From JABLTI01 sp035528035 (GTDB lineage Archaea; Asgardarchaeota; Heimdallarchaeia; JABLTI01): a DNA stretch of 64,000 nucleotides. Position numbers and translations under genes: made by a program. Numbering within the stretch: the first letter of the stretch is position 1; each line of letters opens with the position of its first letter. This document shows, in pieces, positions 10,253 through 19,085 of the stretch. The notes beneath the pieces are model-generated. The model ran no database searches. It saw nothing but the letters and a program-made list of their open reading frames with translations, and had not been told where the DNA came from. The stretch spans positions 248,001 through 312,000 of the forward strand of contig DATKZI010000014.1 in the NCBI GenBank assembly GCA_035528035.1, given 5' to 3'.

Positions 10253-10696
10253 ATGATTGATGACAAAGATCGATTAATTCTTGATGAATTAACCAAAGAT
10301 GCACGTACACCTACAAAACGAATCGCTACTACATTAGATATACCTCGAGTAACAGTTCATACTCGTATTGAAAAAATGAAGCAAGATGGTGTGATAAAGA
10401 AATTCACTATTTTAGCTGATTATGAACAATTAGGTTTACCTGTTACAGCTTTTGTTTTTATTGAGTATTCATATCAAGCAGATGTTTCCCAAAGGGTATT
10501 AGCTGAACAAATAGCTCATATAAAGAACGTTTATGAAGTACACCTAATTTCTGGCGAATGGGATCTCTTAGTGAAAATACGGGGTGAAACATTAGAAAAA
10601 ATAGGTCAAATGGTCCTAGATGAAATTAGAGCGCTGAAAGGTGTTTCAAAAACGATTACTTGTCCTTCTTTTGCTAATGTTAAAAATGGGATATGA
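10253..10696 (+). CDS. Lrp/AsnC-family transcriptional regulator
   Basis: The 147-residue protein has an N-terminal winged helix-turn-helix (about 4-60, with ATTLDIPRVTVHTRIEKM as recognition region). A C-terminal RAM ligand-binding domain (about 68-140, with YEVHLISGEWDLLVKIRG) is the Lrp signature. Family members bind amino acids or similar small ligands and act as dimers or octamers. It lies 100 bp after the ABC operon on the same strand and has its own inverted repeat upstream. Control of the ABC operon is possible but not shown. Confidence 0.92.
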   Translation: MIDDKDRLILDELTKDARTPTKRIATTLDIPRVTVHTRIEKMKQDGVIKKFTILADYEQLGLPVTAFVFIEYSYQADVSQRVLAEQIAHIKNVYEVHLISGEWDLLVKIRGETLEKIGQMVLDEIRALKGVSKTITCPSFANVKNGI

Positions 10697-10699
10697 AAA

Positions 10700-11908
10700 T
10701 CACATTTCTTGAAAAGCCAAATAAGTTTGAGTTAGTATTTGAGCAGTAGGTTCGAGGGAGCTCAAATTTACATATTCATCTGCAGCGTGAATATTGCCAC
10801 CTGTAGGACCAAATAATACTGTTGGTATTCTTCCTTCTCCAACAAAGATATTTGCATCAGTTATCATAGCCTTATAACCTATTATTGGATTCTTTTTTAA
10901 TGTGTGATTATAGGAATTGGTTAAAGCAAGAAAGAGTGATTCTTGCTGAGTTATTTTATAAGGTAAATAAAAGGGAGGCACAATTTCTAAAGAAACATTT
11001 GATGAAATATTCAACTCAGTAATGAATTTTTGTATATCTGTTATTGCACTATCTTTTGTTTCACCAGGAATTAATAATCTATTTAAGATAATTTCACAAG
11101 TATCTGGAACAACAACAGAATAAATTTTGTATCCACCATCAATTTTCAAAGTACAAATATTTCCTTGGCCAAAATCATCATCTGAAGGCAGGATAAAAGA
11201 GTTATTTGGTGATTTATCATTTAAACTTGCAATAAAATTTGAAGCATCATCTATAGCATTTATTCCTTCTTCAGGTCGAAACGCATGAGCTGATTTCCCG
11301 GTGAAAATTATTTTATAGAGTATCTTCCCCGTCATTCCTAAAGGTAAAGGAAATTCTTTATCACTTCCATTAAAAGGTTCAGAAATAATTATACCATCTG
11401 TCTTTCCTTTGCCAAAGAAAGGATTTTCTAACATTTTTCGAGAACCAGAACCATAACCTTCCTCATCAATTACTGCGGTGAAATGAATTATACCTTTTAT
11501 TTTCTCATTCGAATCGATTAAGGCTTTAATTGCTGCTAATTCACAAGCAATACCAGCTTTCATATCTACTGACCCTAATCCATAAAGAGCACCCTTTTTC
11601 TCATAAGGAAGAAAAGGATTTTCACTCCAACCTTTGCAGACATCTACAGTATCCAAATGACCATTAAAGGTGAGAGTCCTACCTTTTTCGTTAAAGGAAT
11701 AATGAGCATAAACATTAGGTCGATTTGGATGAACATCTTCAAGTTGAATAGCCAAACCAAGTTTCTGTAATTCTTGAGCTAAAAATATAGCTAGATTTTT
11801 CTCATTGCCTACTATTGAATTTATTTCAATCATTTCTTCAAGTAAGGAACGAAGATATGATTGATCGATTGTTAGTTTGAAATTATTCAATATTTCTTGA
11901 GAAGACAT
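10700..11908 (-). CDS. M20-family metallohydrolase (ArgE/DapE/ACY1-like)
   Basis: Zinc-dependent deacylase or carboxypeptidase of 402 residues. Metal ligands fit the family: H84 with D86 in GHLDTVD, D115 in SVDMKAG, E149/E150 in IDEEGYG, and a late His in a GNIHAADEY motif near 380. The inserted dimerisation domain occupies about 190-300. Relatives include acetylornithine deacetylase, succinyl-diaminopimelate desuccinylase and LysK-type enzymes. No arginine or lysine biosynthesis genes are nearby, so the substrate is open. It is convergent with the Lrp gene, 3 bp apart. Confidence 0.88.
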   Translation of the reverse strand: MSSQEILNNFKLTIDQSYLRSLLEEMIEINSIVGNEKNLAIFLAQELQKLGLAIQLEDVHPNRPNVYAHYSFNEKGRTLTFNGHLDTVDVCKGWSENPFLPYEKKGALYGLGSVDMKAGIACELAAIKALIDSNEKIKGIIHFTAVIDEEGYGSGSRKMLENPFFGKGKTDGIIISEPFNGSDKEFPLPLGMTGKILYKIIFTGKSAHAFRPEEGINAIDDASNFIASLNDKSPNNSFILPSDDDFGQGNICTLKIDGGYKIYSVVVPDTCEIILNRLLIPGETKDSAITDIQKFITELNISSNVSLEIVPPFYLPYKITQQESLFLALTNSYNHTLKKNPIIGYKAMITDANIFVGEGRIPTVLFGPTGGNIHAADEYVNLSSLEPTAQILTQTYLAFQEM

Positions 11909-11970
11909 TAGTACATCAACCTTTGTTAATAAATAATCTCTAATATTAATGTAGAAATAATAATGTTGTT

Positions 11971-12010
11971 AAAAAAAAGAAATTCATAAGCGAAATTAGT
12001 TTCACCTATG
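11971..12010 (-). terminator. hairpin and T-run terminator after the MFS gene
   Basis: Read on the minus strand, an imperfect stem (CATA/TATG plus GAAA/TTTC arms) at 11985-12010 is followed by eight T residues. It lies 4 bp after the MFS stop codon and separates that gene from the M20 gene. Confidence 0.55.
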
Positions 12011-12013
12011 AGA

Positions 12014-13507
12014 TTATAATTTTTGTTTGATCTTTTTATCATAAATTCCTGGATAAGGTGCTCGTTCACCAGCATTATATCGTTTATATGGATCTCGAAT
12101 AAAGCCAATCAAAAACATCCCAATCAAGAAGAAAGCTAAGACGCTTGCTAAAGCGTACCGGAATGCATGATTAATTATTGTATAGTTCTTTGCTAAAATC
12201 ATAATGCCAGAGAAAATTAATGGAGAAACAATTGCTGAGACTCTTCCAGCGATCTTCTGTACACCATTATATTGTGCTAGTCTTGAAGGAGGAGATAGAA
12301 CCATAATGAATTGTCTGCCAATAATCCAAATACTACCAAAACCGATACCTATACAGAAAGCGCCTGCATACATTATCCAAGATGGTAATGTGTGTATAAT
12401 AGTTAGGTCATCAACAACTTCTGTTTTATAAATTAAGCCAGCCAATATTGCAAATATTAGTGCCATTGACCAACCGATACCACTAAGTATGAATGATAAT
12501 TTCGGTCCAAGGCGTTTGAGTATTAAACCAGTTAATATTCCAAATACTATGGACAGAATAATTCCAGTGGCAATAATCGCATAAGTTTCTAATTGACTAG
12601 TTACTCCTACTGCTCCTTGAACAATAGGAACCATATAAAGAATTGTTGTATTTGCAGCATCTACCAGAAAGAACCATCCAAGAAAGAACAAGATTGAATT
12701 TCTATCTTTAAATATTGCTCGTAATGATACACCTAAAGTTCTAAATGATTGTTTTAAATTCTCTTTTGGTGTTAAATTGGTTGGAGTCTCAACTTCTTTA
12801 TGGAACAAATAAGGAATTGACATAATAACTATTACTCCTGCCGCAGCTAGACAAAGCCAAGGTAGACCGCCTATAACGGCTGTTCCATAACCAGCTTCAC
12901 CAATTTCCCAAATATTAGTATTCACACTGGCCCAGGGAATAGTTACACTACTAATAAGTAAACCCAAACCAATTCCTATCAAAGAACCAAAAGCAGCAAG
13001 TGCACCCCCAATAGCTTGAACCATGCTACGTCTACTTGTTTCAGCTATAAAGGGTATCTGCGAATCATAGAACATTCTTCCAGCTTGATAGCAGAAGTTT
13101 GCTATAACAAAAAGGAAACAAATCCACCAGAAATTCCTCCAAACAGCCATTAAAGCTGTTGTCGCCACCATTATCGATGCAACAATAATAACAGCAGGTT
13201 TTCTTTTACCTGTTGTATCAGATATTGATCCGAGTATAGGTGATATGATTGCTACCAATAGATTTGACCCTGCCATGAATATTGATACAATCAAAAAAGT
13301 TTTCACAAAAGACCAATCTGTTTGAATTGCTCCTAAAAGCATTGCATAGGGAGTGAACGCTAAACTAATTACTGTTTGTGAAAAGAAAGTATCTGCCATG
13401 TCATAGGAGTACCATAGGAGCGCATTCCTATTACTCGTTTTATGAGCTTCTATTGAAGTTTCTTTTTCATCATCTTTTTTCAGTATTTTTTCTGACATAT
13501 TTTTCAT
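12014..13507 (-). CDS. MFS transporter, UMF1/Atg22-like
   Basis: Twelve-helix major facilitator protein of 497 residues. Near the N terminus LLWYSYDMADTFFSQTVIS resembles the opening of the UMF1 (Atg22) family, and SDTTGKRKP is the MFS motif A between helices 2 and 3. A second motif-A-like stretch follows the central loop. UMF1 members are efflux or vacuolar amino-acid carriers; the archaeal substrate is unknown. The start may be the second Met (13498), which has an AGGA element upstream. It follows the alpha/beta hydrolase gene by 22 bp and is probably cotranscribed. Confidence 0.82.
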   Translation of the reverse strand: MKNMSEKILKKDDEKETSIEAHKTSNRNALLWYSYDMADTFFSQTVISLAFTPYAMLLGAIQTDWSFVKTFLIVSIFMAGSNLLVAIISPILGSISDTTGKRKPAVIIVASIMVATTALMAVWRNFWWICFLFVIANFCYQAGRMFYDSQIPFIAETSRRSMVQAIGGALAAFGSLIGIGLGLLISSVTIPWASVNTNIWEIGEAGYGTAVIGGLPWLCLAAAGVIVIMSIPYLFHKEVETPTNLTPKENLKQSFRTLGVSLRAIFKDRNSILFFLGWFFLVDAANTTILYMVPIVQGAVGVTSQLETYAIIATGIILSIVFGILTGLILKRLGPKLSFILSGIGWSMALIFAILAGLIYKTEVVDDLTIIHTLPSWIMYAGAFCIGIGFGSIWIIGRQFIMVLSPPSRLAQYNGVQKIAGRVSAIVSPLIFSGIMILAKNYTIINHAFRYALASVLAFFLIGMFLIGFIRDPYKRYNAGERAPYPGIYDKKIKQKL

Positions 13508-13529
13508 TCCTGTTTACTTTTTTTATTTT

Positions 13530-14516
13530 TTATTTCTCTCTTTGTAGATTCTTTTCAAATTGGAGTAAGGAAGGAGGAATGCCCGATTTTCCTTCAACAT
13601 TAGCAAATTCCTTCATCACTATAGCTTGCAATCGTTCTCTATTTGATTCATCAATTTTCATAAAGAAGAATCGTCCTTTTGGCAATTCCTTAGCCAATTT
13701 AGGATATTCTGATTGTTCATGGATTTTATCAGTAGTACCATTGAAAACGAGTATTTCTTGTTGGATAGAACCCATAGTTCCATATAATTCCAAATCTTTT
13801 ACTTTATATGCTGCTCGTTTCCATTTCCAAATAATAGCATTTTTTGCAAATTGTTTACTTCGTTCTAATTGACTCTTCTCTTTCATACCTAAGAAAGCAA
13901 AGAACATTAGAATCGGTTTAATAATTGAAAAGACAAAAGCGGGTATTATTGGAGAGATATTTATAATAAATCTATTGAACCATAATCTATGCATTGGATC
14001 AAATGTGATTAATCTTGGAATTTTTAGAATATTTTCCTTTATTCCTACAATCGCAATCGTTGCACCCCAGCAAGGTGAAAATAATGTAAATTCCTTATTT
14101 GCAAATCCAAGATAATCCAAAGCTTTCTGAACATCTTTAGCTTTTTGTAGGATAGTCATATTTGCTTTTCGTTTTTTAATTTTACTTGATCCTTTCTCTC
14201 TTGTTTCAATGTAATAGAATTCATATTCTTCATGTAAAACTTCATAGAGTACATTAAAACCTATAGGTATTACTCCCCAACCTGGAAGATGTATGATGGG
14301 TTGTTTGTTTTTAGGATTTTCTGCTTTCACATGAATAACTCTAATTTCTCCTCCATCTACTGGAACATAAATAAATTCAGTATCTTTTGGATCCCAATAA
14401 GAAACAACATCTCTTTTTGATGTTTTGAGTAATTGATCAACTTTATTTTGTAACTCTTGTGTGATTGTTAATTCTGGAGGAACTTCTATAATATCCTGTT
14501 TCTTCTTTTTTGCCAT
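13530..14516 (-). CDS. alpha/beta-hydrolase fold protein with a Cys nucleophile elbow
   Basis: A 328-residue alpha/beta hydrolase. The oxyanion region is HLPGWG near residue 80. The nucleophile elbow reads S147-P-C149-W-G151, so Cys replaces the usual Ser and the first Gly is Ser. A candidate acid is the Asp of NGTTD near 262. No His appears in the C-terminal stretch where the catalytic His normally sits; the only nearby His is in DKIHE. It may be a Cys-dependent acyltransferase-like enzyme or a non-catalytic homologue. It is translated just ahead of the MFS carrier. Confidence 0.7.
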   Translation of the reverse strand: MAKKKKQDIIEVPPELTITQELQNKVDQLLKTSKRDVVSYWDPKDTEFIYVPVDGGEIRVIHVKAENPKNKQPIIHLPGWGVIPIGFNVLYEVLHEEYEFYYIETREKGSSKIKKRKANMTILQKAKDVQKALDYLGFANKEFTLFSPCWGATIAIVGIKENILKIPRLITFDPMHRLWFNRFIINISPIIPAFVFSIIKPILMFFAFLGMKEKSQLERSKQFAKNAIIWKWKRAAYKVKDLELYGTMGSIQQEILVFNGTTDKIHEQSEYPKLAKELPKGRFFFMKIDESNRERLQAIVMKEFANVEGKSGIPPSLLQFEKNLQREK

Positions 14517-14681
14517 TGACTAAGAGCCCCTGTAAAAGTCCAAACCTAGCTCAATTATATTTTGCTTACATAAATTTATTGTGCTAATTTTGATTGTTTT
14601 TAAATAGAATTGTGGTGGAAATCATCTTTCTTTAGAAAAGTCTTAAAAAAAGTTTGATTATAAATCAACTGGTTAAAAATA

Positions 14682-16337
14682 ATGACTACATCTGCTTTAG
14701 AAACTAGAAAAAATAAATTAGCTAAATTAAAAGAAGACGAATTTGATATCCTGATAGTCGGTGCAGGTATAACTGGTGCGGGAATTGCATGGGATGCAGC
14801 TCTTCGGGGTTTGAAAGTAGCGATTATTGATAAGAAAGACTTCGGTGCTGGAACAAGTAGTGGTTCTTCTAAACTTGTCCATGCTGGAATTCGATATTTA
14901 GCATATGGTGAATTCAGTTTAGTAAAACATGCATCTCGAGAACGTATGTGGATGTTTAAAAGCTGCCCACATCAAGCTGAACCAATTCCTTTCTTAATTC
15001 CTATCTATAAAAAAGGGAAAAATACTTTGGCAAAAATGCTTTTTGCAGGAACATTATATGATATTCTTGCTAAATTTAAAAATACTGAAAATTATAGATT
15101 TTACTCAAAGAAAAAAACTCTCGAGTTAGTTCCAAATATTAAAAGTGATGTTTTAAAACGTTCTATGTATTATTGGGACGGGGTAATGGACGATGCTCGA
15201 GTAACTCTCGAGACGATTCTTTCTGCTCAAAATAATGGTGCTCTTGTTTTAAACCATGTTAAAGCAATAGAATTTATTCTAGACCAAGATTCGGAATTAG
15301 GTGAATTGACTAAGGGTGTAAAAGCTGAAGATATAATTACTGAAGAGAAATTTTCCATTAAAGCTAAATTGGTAATAAACTCTACAGGACCATGGACAGA
15401 CATTATGCTCAATCAATTCAAAGCTTCTAAGAAATTACTCCGAACAACAAAAGGGATTCATATTATCACTAAAAGAATAGTCAAGAATAATGTTGTTGTG
15501 GTAATTACAGCAGATGATGAAAGAGGTATGTTTGTTATTCCTTTCAGAAGAAAATATTCTCTTATTGGTACCACAGATACTGATTTTAAAGAAAATATGG
15601 ATCATGTTGGAATAACACAAGAAGATATCGATTATGTAATTTCAGCTGTGAATAATGATTTTCCAAATAGCATCACTCGAGATGATGTAATTAGCGCTTA
15701 TTCAGGCGTACGCCCTATGCTTATCTCTCCAAAAGCAAAATCTGAAACTGATACTTCAAGAGGTTTTGAGATAATTAAAACTAGACCAAATCTCCTAACA
15801 GTTACTGGAGGAAAATACACCATCTTTCGATATATGGCTGAGAAAACTGTTGATGAAATTGTTTCAGTTTTACAATTAAATAAAAAAGAATTCCGTTGTA
15901 AAACAGAAAAAACTAAACTTCATGGTGGAAATGGTATATCTTATATTAAGGAATATTTGCTAAAAAATGTCCCAGCTTTGATGAAAAAATATCAATTGCC
16001 AATTGACATAGCTGATCATATCATACATACTTATGGTTCAGCTTATACAGAAATTCTTGATATAATTAATCAAGATGAAAAACTAAATGAAAGAATTGCT
16101 GAAAATAGACCACACATTTTAGCTGAAATAATACATGCAATTGATTTTGAAATGTGCTTATCATTAAGTGATTTTATGTTACGAAGAACACAATTACAAT
16201 TACTAGAAAATCAAGGATTAGATTGTATTAATAAAATAGGTGATGTAATGGCTAGAAAATTGGGATGGAATGATAAAGAGAAGAAAAAACAATTAGAAGA
16301 ATATAAAAATAATCTGACATGGAATCCGGAGAAATAA
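14682..16337 (+). CDS. glpD: FAD-dependent glycerol-3-phosphate dehydrogenase
   Basis: Oxidises sn-glycerol-3-phosphate to dihydroxyacetone phosphate with FAD. The dinucleotide motif GAGITG is at 27-32. The GlpA/GlpD family signature follows: GTSSGSSKLVHAGIRYL, then substrate-site stretches GTTDTDF and YSGVRPM and the TVTGGKYT motif. The C-terminal domain of about 140 residues matches the GlpD accessory helical domain; there is no GlpA-type BFD iron-sulfur domain. The ATG has no clear SD. No glpF, glpK, glpB or glpC lies nearby. Confidence 0.9.
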   Translation: MTTSALETRKNKLAKLKEDEFDILIVGAGITGAGIAWDAALRGLKVAIIDKKDFGAGTSSGSSKLVHAGIRYLAYGEFSLVKHASRERMWMFKSCPHQAEPIPFLIPIYKKGKNTLAKMLFAGTLYDILAKFKNTENYRFYSKKKTLELVPNIKSDVLKRSMYYWDGVMDDARVTLETILSAQNNGALVLNHVKAIEFILDQDSELGELTKGVKAEDIITEEKFSIKAKLVINSTGPWTDIMLNQFKASKKLLRTTKGIHIITKRIVKNNVVVVITADDERGMFVIPFRRKYSLIGTTDTDFKENMDHVGITQEDIDYVISAVNNDFPNSITRDDVISAYSGVRPMLISPKAKSETDTSRGFEIIKTRPNLLTVTGGKYTIFRYMAEKTVDEIVSVLQLNKKEFRCKTEKTKLHGGNGISYIKEYLLKNVPALMKKYQLPIDIADHIIHTYGSAYTEILDIINQDEKLNERIAENRPHILAEIIHAIDFEMCLSLSDFMLRRTQLQLLENQGLDCINKIGDVMARKLGWNDKEKKKQLEEYKNNLTWNPEK

Positions 16338-16396
16338 AATAGGCTAAAACTTACAAAACGCTTATTATTCTCCTTTATTATCTTTTTTTGATGAAA

Positions 16397-17659
16397 ATGA
16401 AAGCGATAATTTGTAAAGAGATTATTCCTGTAACAAGTGAACCAATCAAAGAAGGATTTATTCTAATTGATAATAAAGGAAAAATAAAGAATATTAGTAA
16501 AGGGAAGGATATTCCAAAAGAAGCTGAAATAATAGATGCTAGTGATAAAATTGCCTTTCCAGGTTTAATTGATTCTCACTGTCATGCATCTATTTTCGAG
16601 GAATGTATAGGGAATGATCTTCAAGATGGAAATGAAAGTACAAATCCAATAACCCCTTATGTTAGAGTAATAGATGCTATCAATCCTAAGGATGTTGGAT
16701 TACGTCGTGCTTTAGCTGGTGGAATGACTACTATTTGTGTTGCACCCGGTAGTGGAAATGTTGTCGGTGGACAAATGACTACCATTAAAACTCATGGAAC
16801 AATTGTTGATGATATGATCATCCAAGAGAATTCAGGAATGAAATGTGCTTTCGGTGAAAATCCAAAACGACTTTATGGAAGTAAAAATATTACTCCAAAA
16901 ACACGAATGGGTAGTTTAGGCTTATTTAGACAATTGTTAATTGAAACTCAAAATTATATGGCTAAATGGATTGATTATGATAAAAAAATGAAACAATACA
17001 AAGATGATATGAAAAAATATACAGAAGATATAGAAAAAGGCGGAGATAAAAAACCAAGTAGACCAATAGAACCATCAAAACCTGATAGAGATATCAAGTA
17101 TGAAGCGATGGTACCAGTAATGAAAAAAGAGATTCCCTTACGAGCTCATGCACATCAAGCAAATGATATTATTTCAGCAATAAGGCTTGCTAAAGAATTT
17201 AATTTAAAAATATGTATTGATCATTGTAGTGAGGGACATTATATAATTGATTTTCTGAAAGAAAATAATATTCCAGCTGTCGTAGGACCTACTTTAAGTT
17301 TCAAATCAAAAATAGAAACAAGAAGAAAAACTTGGAAAACACTAGGAATCTTACACAAGGAAGGCATACTTGTAGCTCTAACTTCTGATCATCCAGTCAC
17401 TCATTGTCAATACCAATTCATCTATGCTATTCTCGCGCATCGAGAAGGTCTCTCAAGACAAGGGGCATATGAAATACTAACGATCAATGGCGCTAAAATA
17501 TTAGGATTAGAAAAACGAATAGGTTCATTAGAGAAAGGTAAAGATGCTGATATTTTATTATTGAATGGTGATCCTCTTGATGCAAGAACGAAAGTAGAAC
17601 AGGTGTATATTGAAGGAACGAAGGTTTTTGACATTACAGATGAAGAGGAATTATTTTAG
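16397..17659 (+). CDS. amidohydrolase (imidazolonepropionase-like), copy 1
   Basis: Metal-dependent amidohydrolase of about 420 residues. It has HCH in the first beta strand (GLIDSHCHAS), further metal or substrate ligands in RAHAHQ and DHCSEGH, and the conserved Asp in TSDHPV. A small beta-sandwich is built from both termini. TTG 16388 and ATG 16391 also open the frame, but alignment to the downstream paralogue puts the start at ATG 16397. A charged Lys/Asp/Pro-rich insert of about 35 residues (around 195-230) interrupts the barrel in both copies. The substrate is unknown. Confidence 0.85.
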   Translation: MKAIICKEIIPVTSEPIKEGFILIDNKGKIKNISKGKDIPKEAEIIDASDKIAFPGLIDSHCHASIFEECIGNDLQDGNESTNPITPYVRVIDAINPKDVGLRRALAGGMTTICVAPGSGNVVGGQMTTIKTHGTIVDDMIIQENSGMKCAFGENPKRLYGSKNITPKTRMGSLGLFRQLLIETQNYMAKWIDYDKKMKQYKDDMKKYTEDIEKGGDKKPSRPIEPSKPDRDIKYEAMVPVMKKEIPLRAHAHQANDIISAIRLAKEFNLKICIDHCSEGHYIIDFLKENNIPAVVGPTLSFKSKIETRRKTWKTLGILHKEGILVALTSDHPVTHCQYQFIYAILAHREGLSRQGAYEILTINGAKILGLEKRIGSLEKGKDADILLLNGDPLDARTKVEQVYIEGTKVFDITDEEELF

Positions 17660-17780
17660 GGATTCTTCTTTAATTTATTTTTTAAAAAGAAATTCTCAGT
17701 TTAATTTAAATCTTCAAATTATTTTGAAGTCTACAAAATGCTTAATTACTTAGATATCTAGTTTCGTTTGTGATTTTATT

Positions 17781-19031
17781 ATGAAAGCAATTCTTTGTGG
17801 AAAAATTATTCCCGTTACAAAAGAACCTATTGAACAAGGACATATTCTTATTGATGATAATGGGAAGATCAAAAAAGTTGGCAAGGGCTATGATGTACCA
17901 AAGGATGCTGAAATTATTGACGCTAAAAGTCTTACAGCTTTTCCAGGGATAATAGATGCCCATTGCCACGCGACCGTCTGGGAAGAAGAGATTGGTCTTA
18001 CTTTACAAGACGGTAATGAGATGACTGATCCTATTACACCTCATATTCGAGTTTTGGATGCTATTAATCCTCTTGAGAAGGGTCTCCGTCGAGCAATTAG
18101 TGGTGGAGTTACTACTATTTGTGTCTCACCTGGTAGTGCTAATGTTGTTGGTGGTCAAATGACTACCATTAAGACTCATGGTAAAATCGTTGACAAAATG
18201 GTTGTCCAAGAAAATGCTGGCATGAAATGTGCTTTTGGTGAAAATCCCAAAAGGGTTTACGGTGATATGTTGAAAAGAACTCCTAGCACTCGTATGGGAA
18301 ATTTAGGCCTATTTCGTCAATTGATGATTGAAACGCAAAATTATATGAATAAATTGCTAGAATATGATCAAAAATTGAAGCAATATAAAGATGACCTAAA
18401 AGAGTATACTGAGAAAAAGGATAAAGAAGCTAAGAAACCTGTAGAACCTACCAAACCAGATAAAAATATCAAATATGAAGCTATGATCCCTGTTTTCAAA
18501 AAGGAAATTCCTTTACGTGCTCATGCTCATCAAGAAAATGATATTGTTTCAGCGATTCGATTAGCAAAAGAATTCAATGTTAATGTTTGTATCGAACATT
18601 GCACTCATGGTCATAATATTGTTGACTTTTTAGTTGAAAGCAAGGTACCAGCTATTGTAGGTCCAACTTTCGGTTTTAGAACCAAAATTGAATTAAAAGA
18701 CATGACTTGGAAAACAATTGGTGAACTTTACAAAGCAGGTGTTCTTGTCTCCTTAACCGCTGATCATCCTGTTGTTCCTCTACAATTCCAAACAATTTAC
18801 GCAGCAATAGCTATGAGAGAAGGATTACCTAGACAAGGTGCTTATGAGGTTTTAACTATCAATGGAGCAAAAATCTTAGGCATCGACAAACGTTTAGGCT
18901 CTATTGAAGAAGGCAAAGACGCTGATATTGGTCTTTACACTGGTGATCCATTAGATACTCAATCAAAACCAGCTAAAATTCTAATCGATGGCGAAATTGT
19001 TTATGATATGGATAAAGAATATTTATTCTAA
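17781..19031 (+). CDS. amidohydrolase (imidazolonepropionase-like), copy 2
   Basis: Tandem paralogue of the preceding gene, colinear over its whole 416 residues and by eye about two thirds identical. All metal-site motifs are kept (DAHCHAT, RAHAHQ, EHCTHGH, TADHPV). Differences cluster around the active-site entrance: HATVWEEE for HASIFEEC, and VVPLQFQ for VTHCQYQ. This suggests related but distinct substrates. A GTGAT element lies 10 nt before the ATG. The 121-bp spacer lets each copy have its own promoter. Confidence 0.85.
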   Translation: MKAILCGKIIPVTKEPIEQGHILIDDNGKIKKVGKGYDVPKDAEIIDAKSLTAFPGIIDAHCHATVWEEEIGLTLQDGNEMTDPITPHIRVLDAINPLEKGLRRAISGGVTTICVSPGSANVVGGQMTTIKTHGKIVDKMVVQENAGMKCAFGENPKRVYGDMLKRTPSTRMGNLGLFRQLMIETQNYMNKLLEYDQKLKQYKDDLKEYTEKKDKEAKKPVEPTKPDKNIKYEAMIPVFKKEIPLRAHAHQENDIVSAIRLAKEFNVNVCIEHCTHGHNIVDFLVESKVPAIVGPTFGFRTKIELKDMTWKTIGELYKAGVLVSLTADHPVVPLQFQTIYAAIAMREGLPRQGAYEVLTINGAKILGIDKRLGSIEEGKDADIGLYTGDPLDTQSKPAKILIDGEIVYDMDKEYLF

Positions 19032-19054
19032 TGATTTAATTAAAAATAATCCAA

Positions 19055-19075
19055 TGCCACGTTTTTTATGTGGCA
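19055..19075. terminator. hairpin between convergent genes
   Basis: An 8-bp stem (TGCCACGT with ATGTGGCA, one G-T pair) closes a T5 loop. It stands between the convergent stops of amidohydrolase copy 2 and the exchanger gene and could serve both. Confidence 0.5.
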
Positions 19076-19085
19076 GGATTTCATT

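Noticed and set aside
10740..10800. GGTTCGAG stretch resembling a tRNA T loop
   Set aside because: It is inside the M20 coding frame and no acceptor or anticodon stem pairs around it.
13378..13872. Plus-strand 164-codon open frame
   Set aside because: Spans the junction of two well-supported minus-strand genes and has shadow-like Phe/Ser composition.
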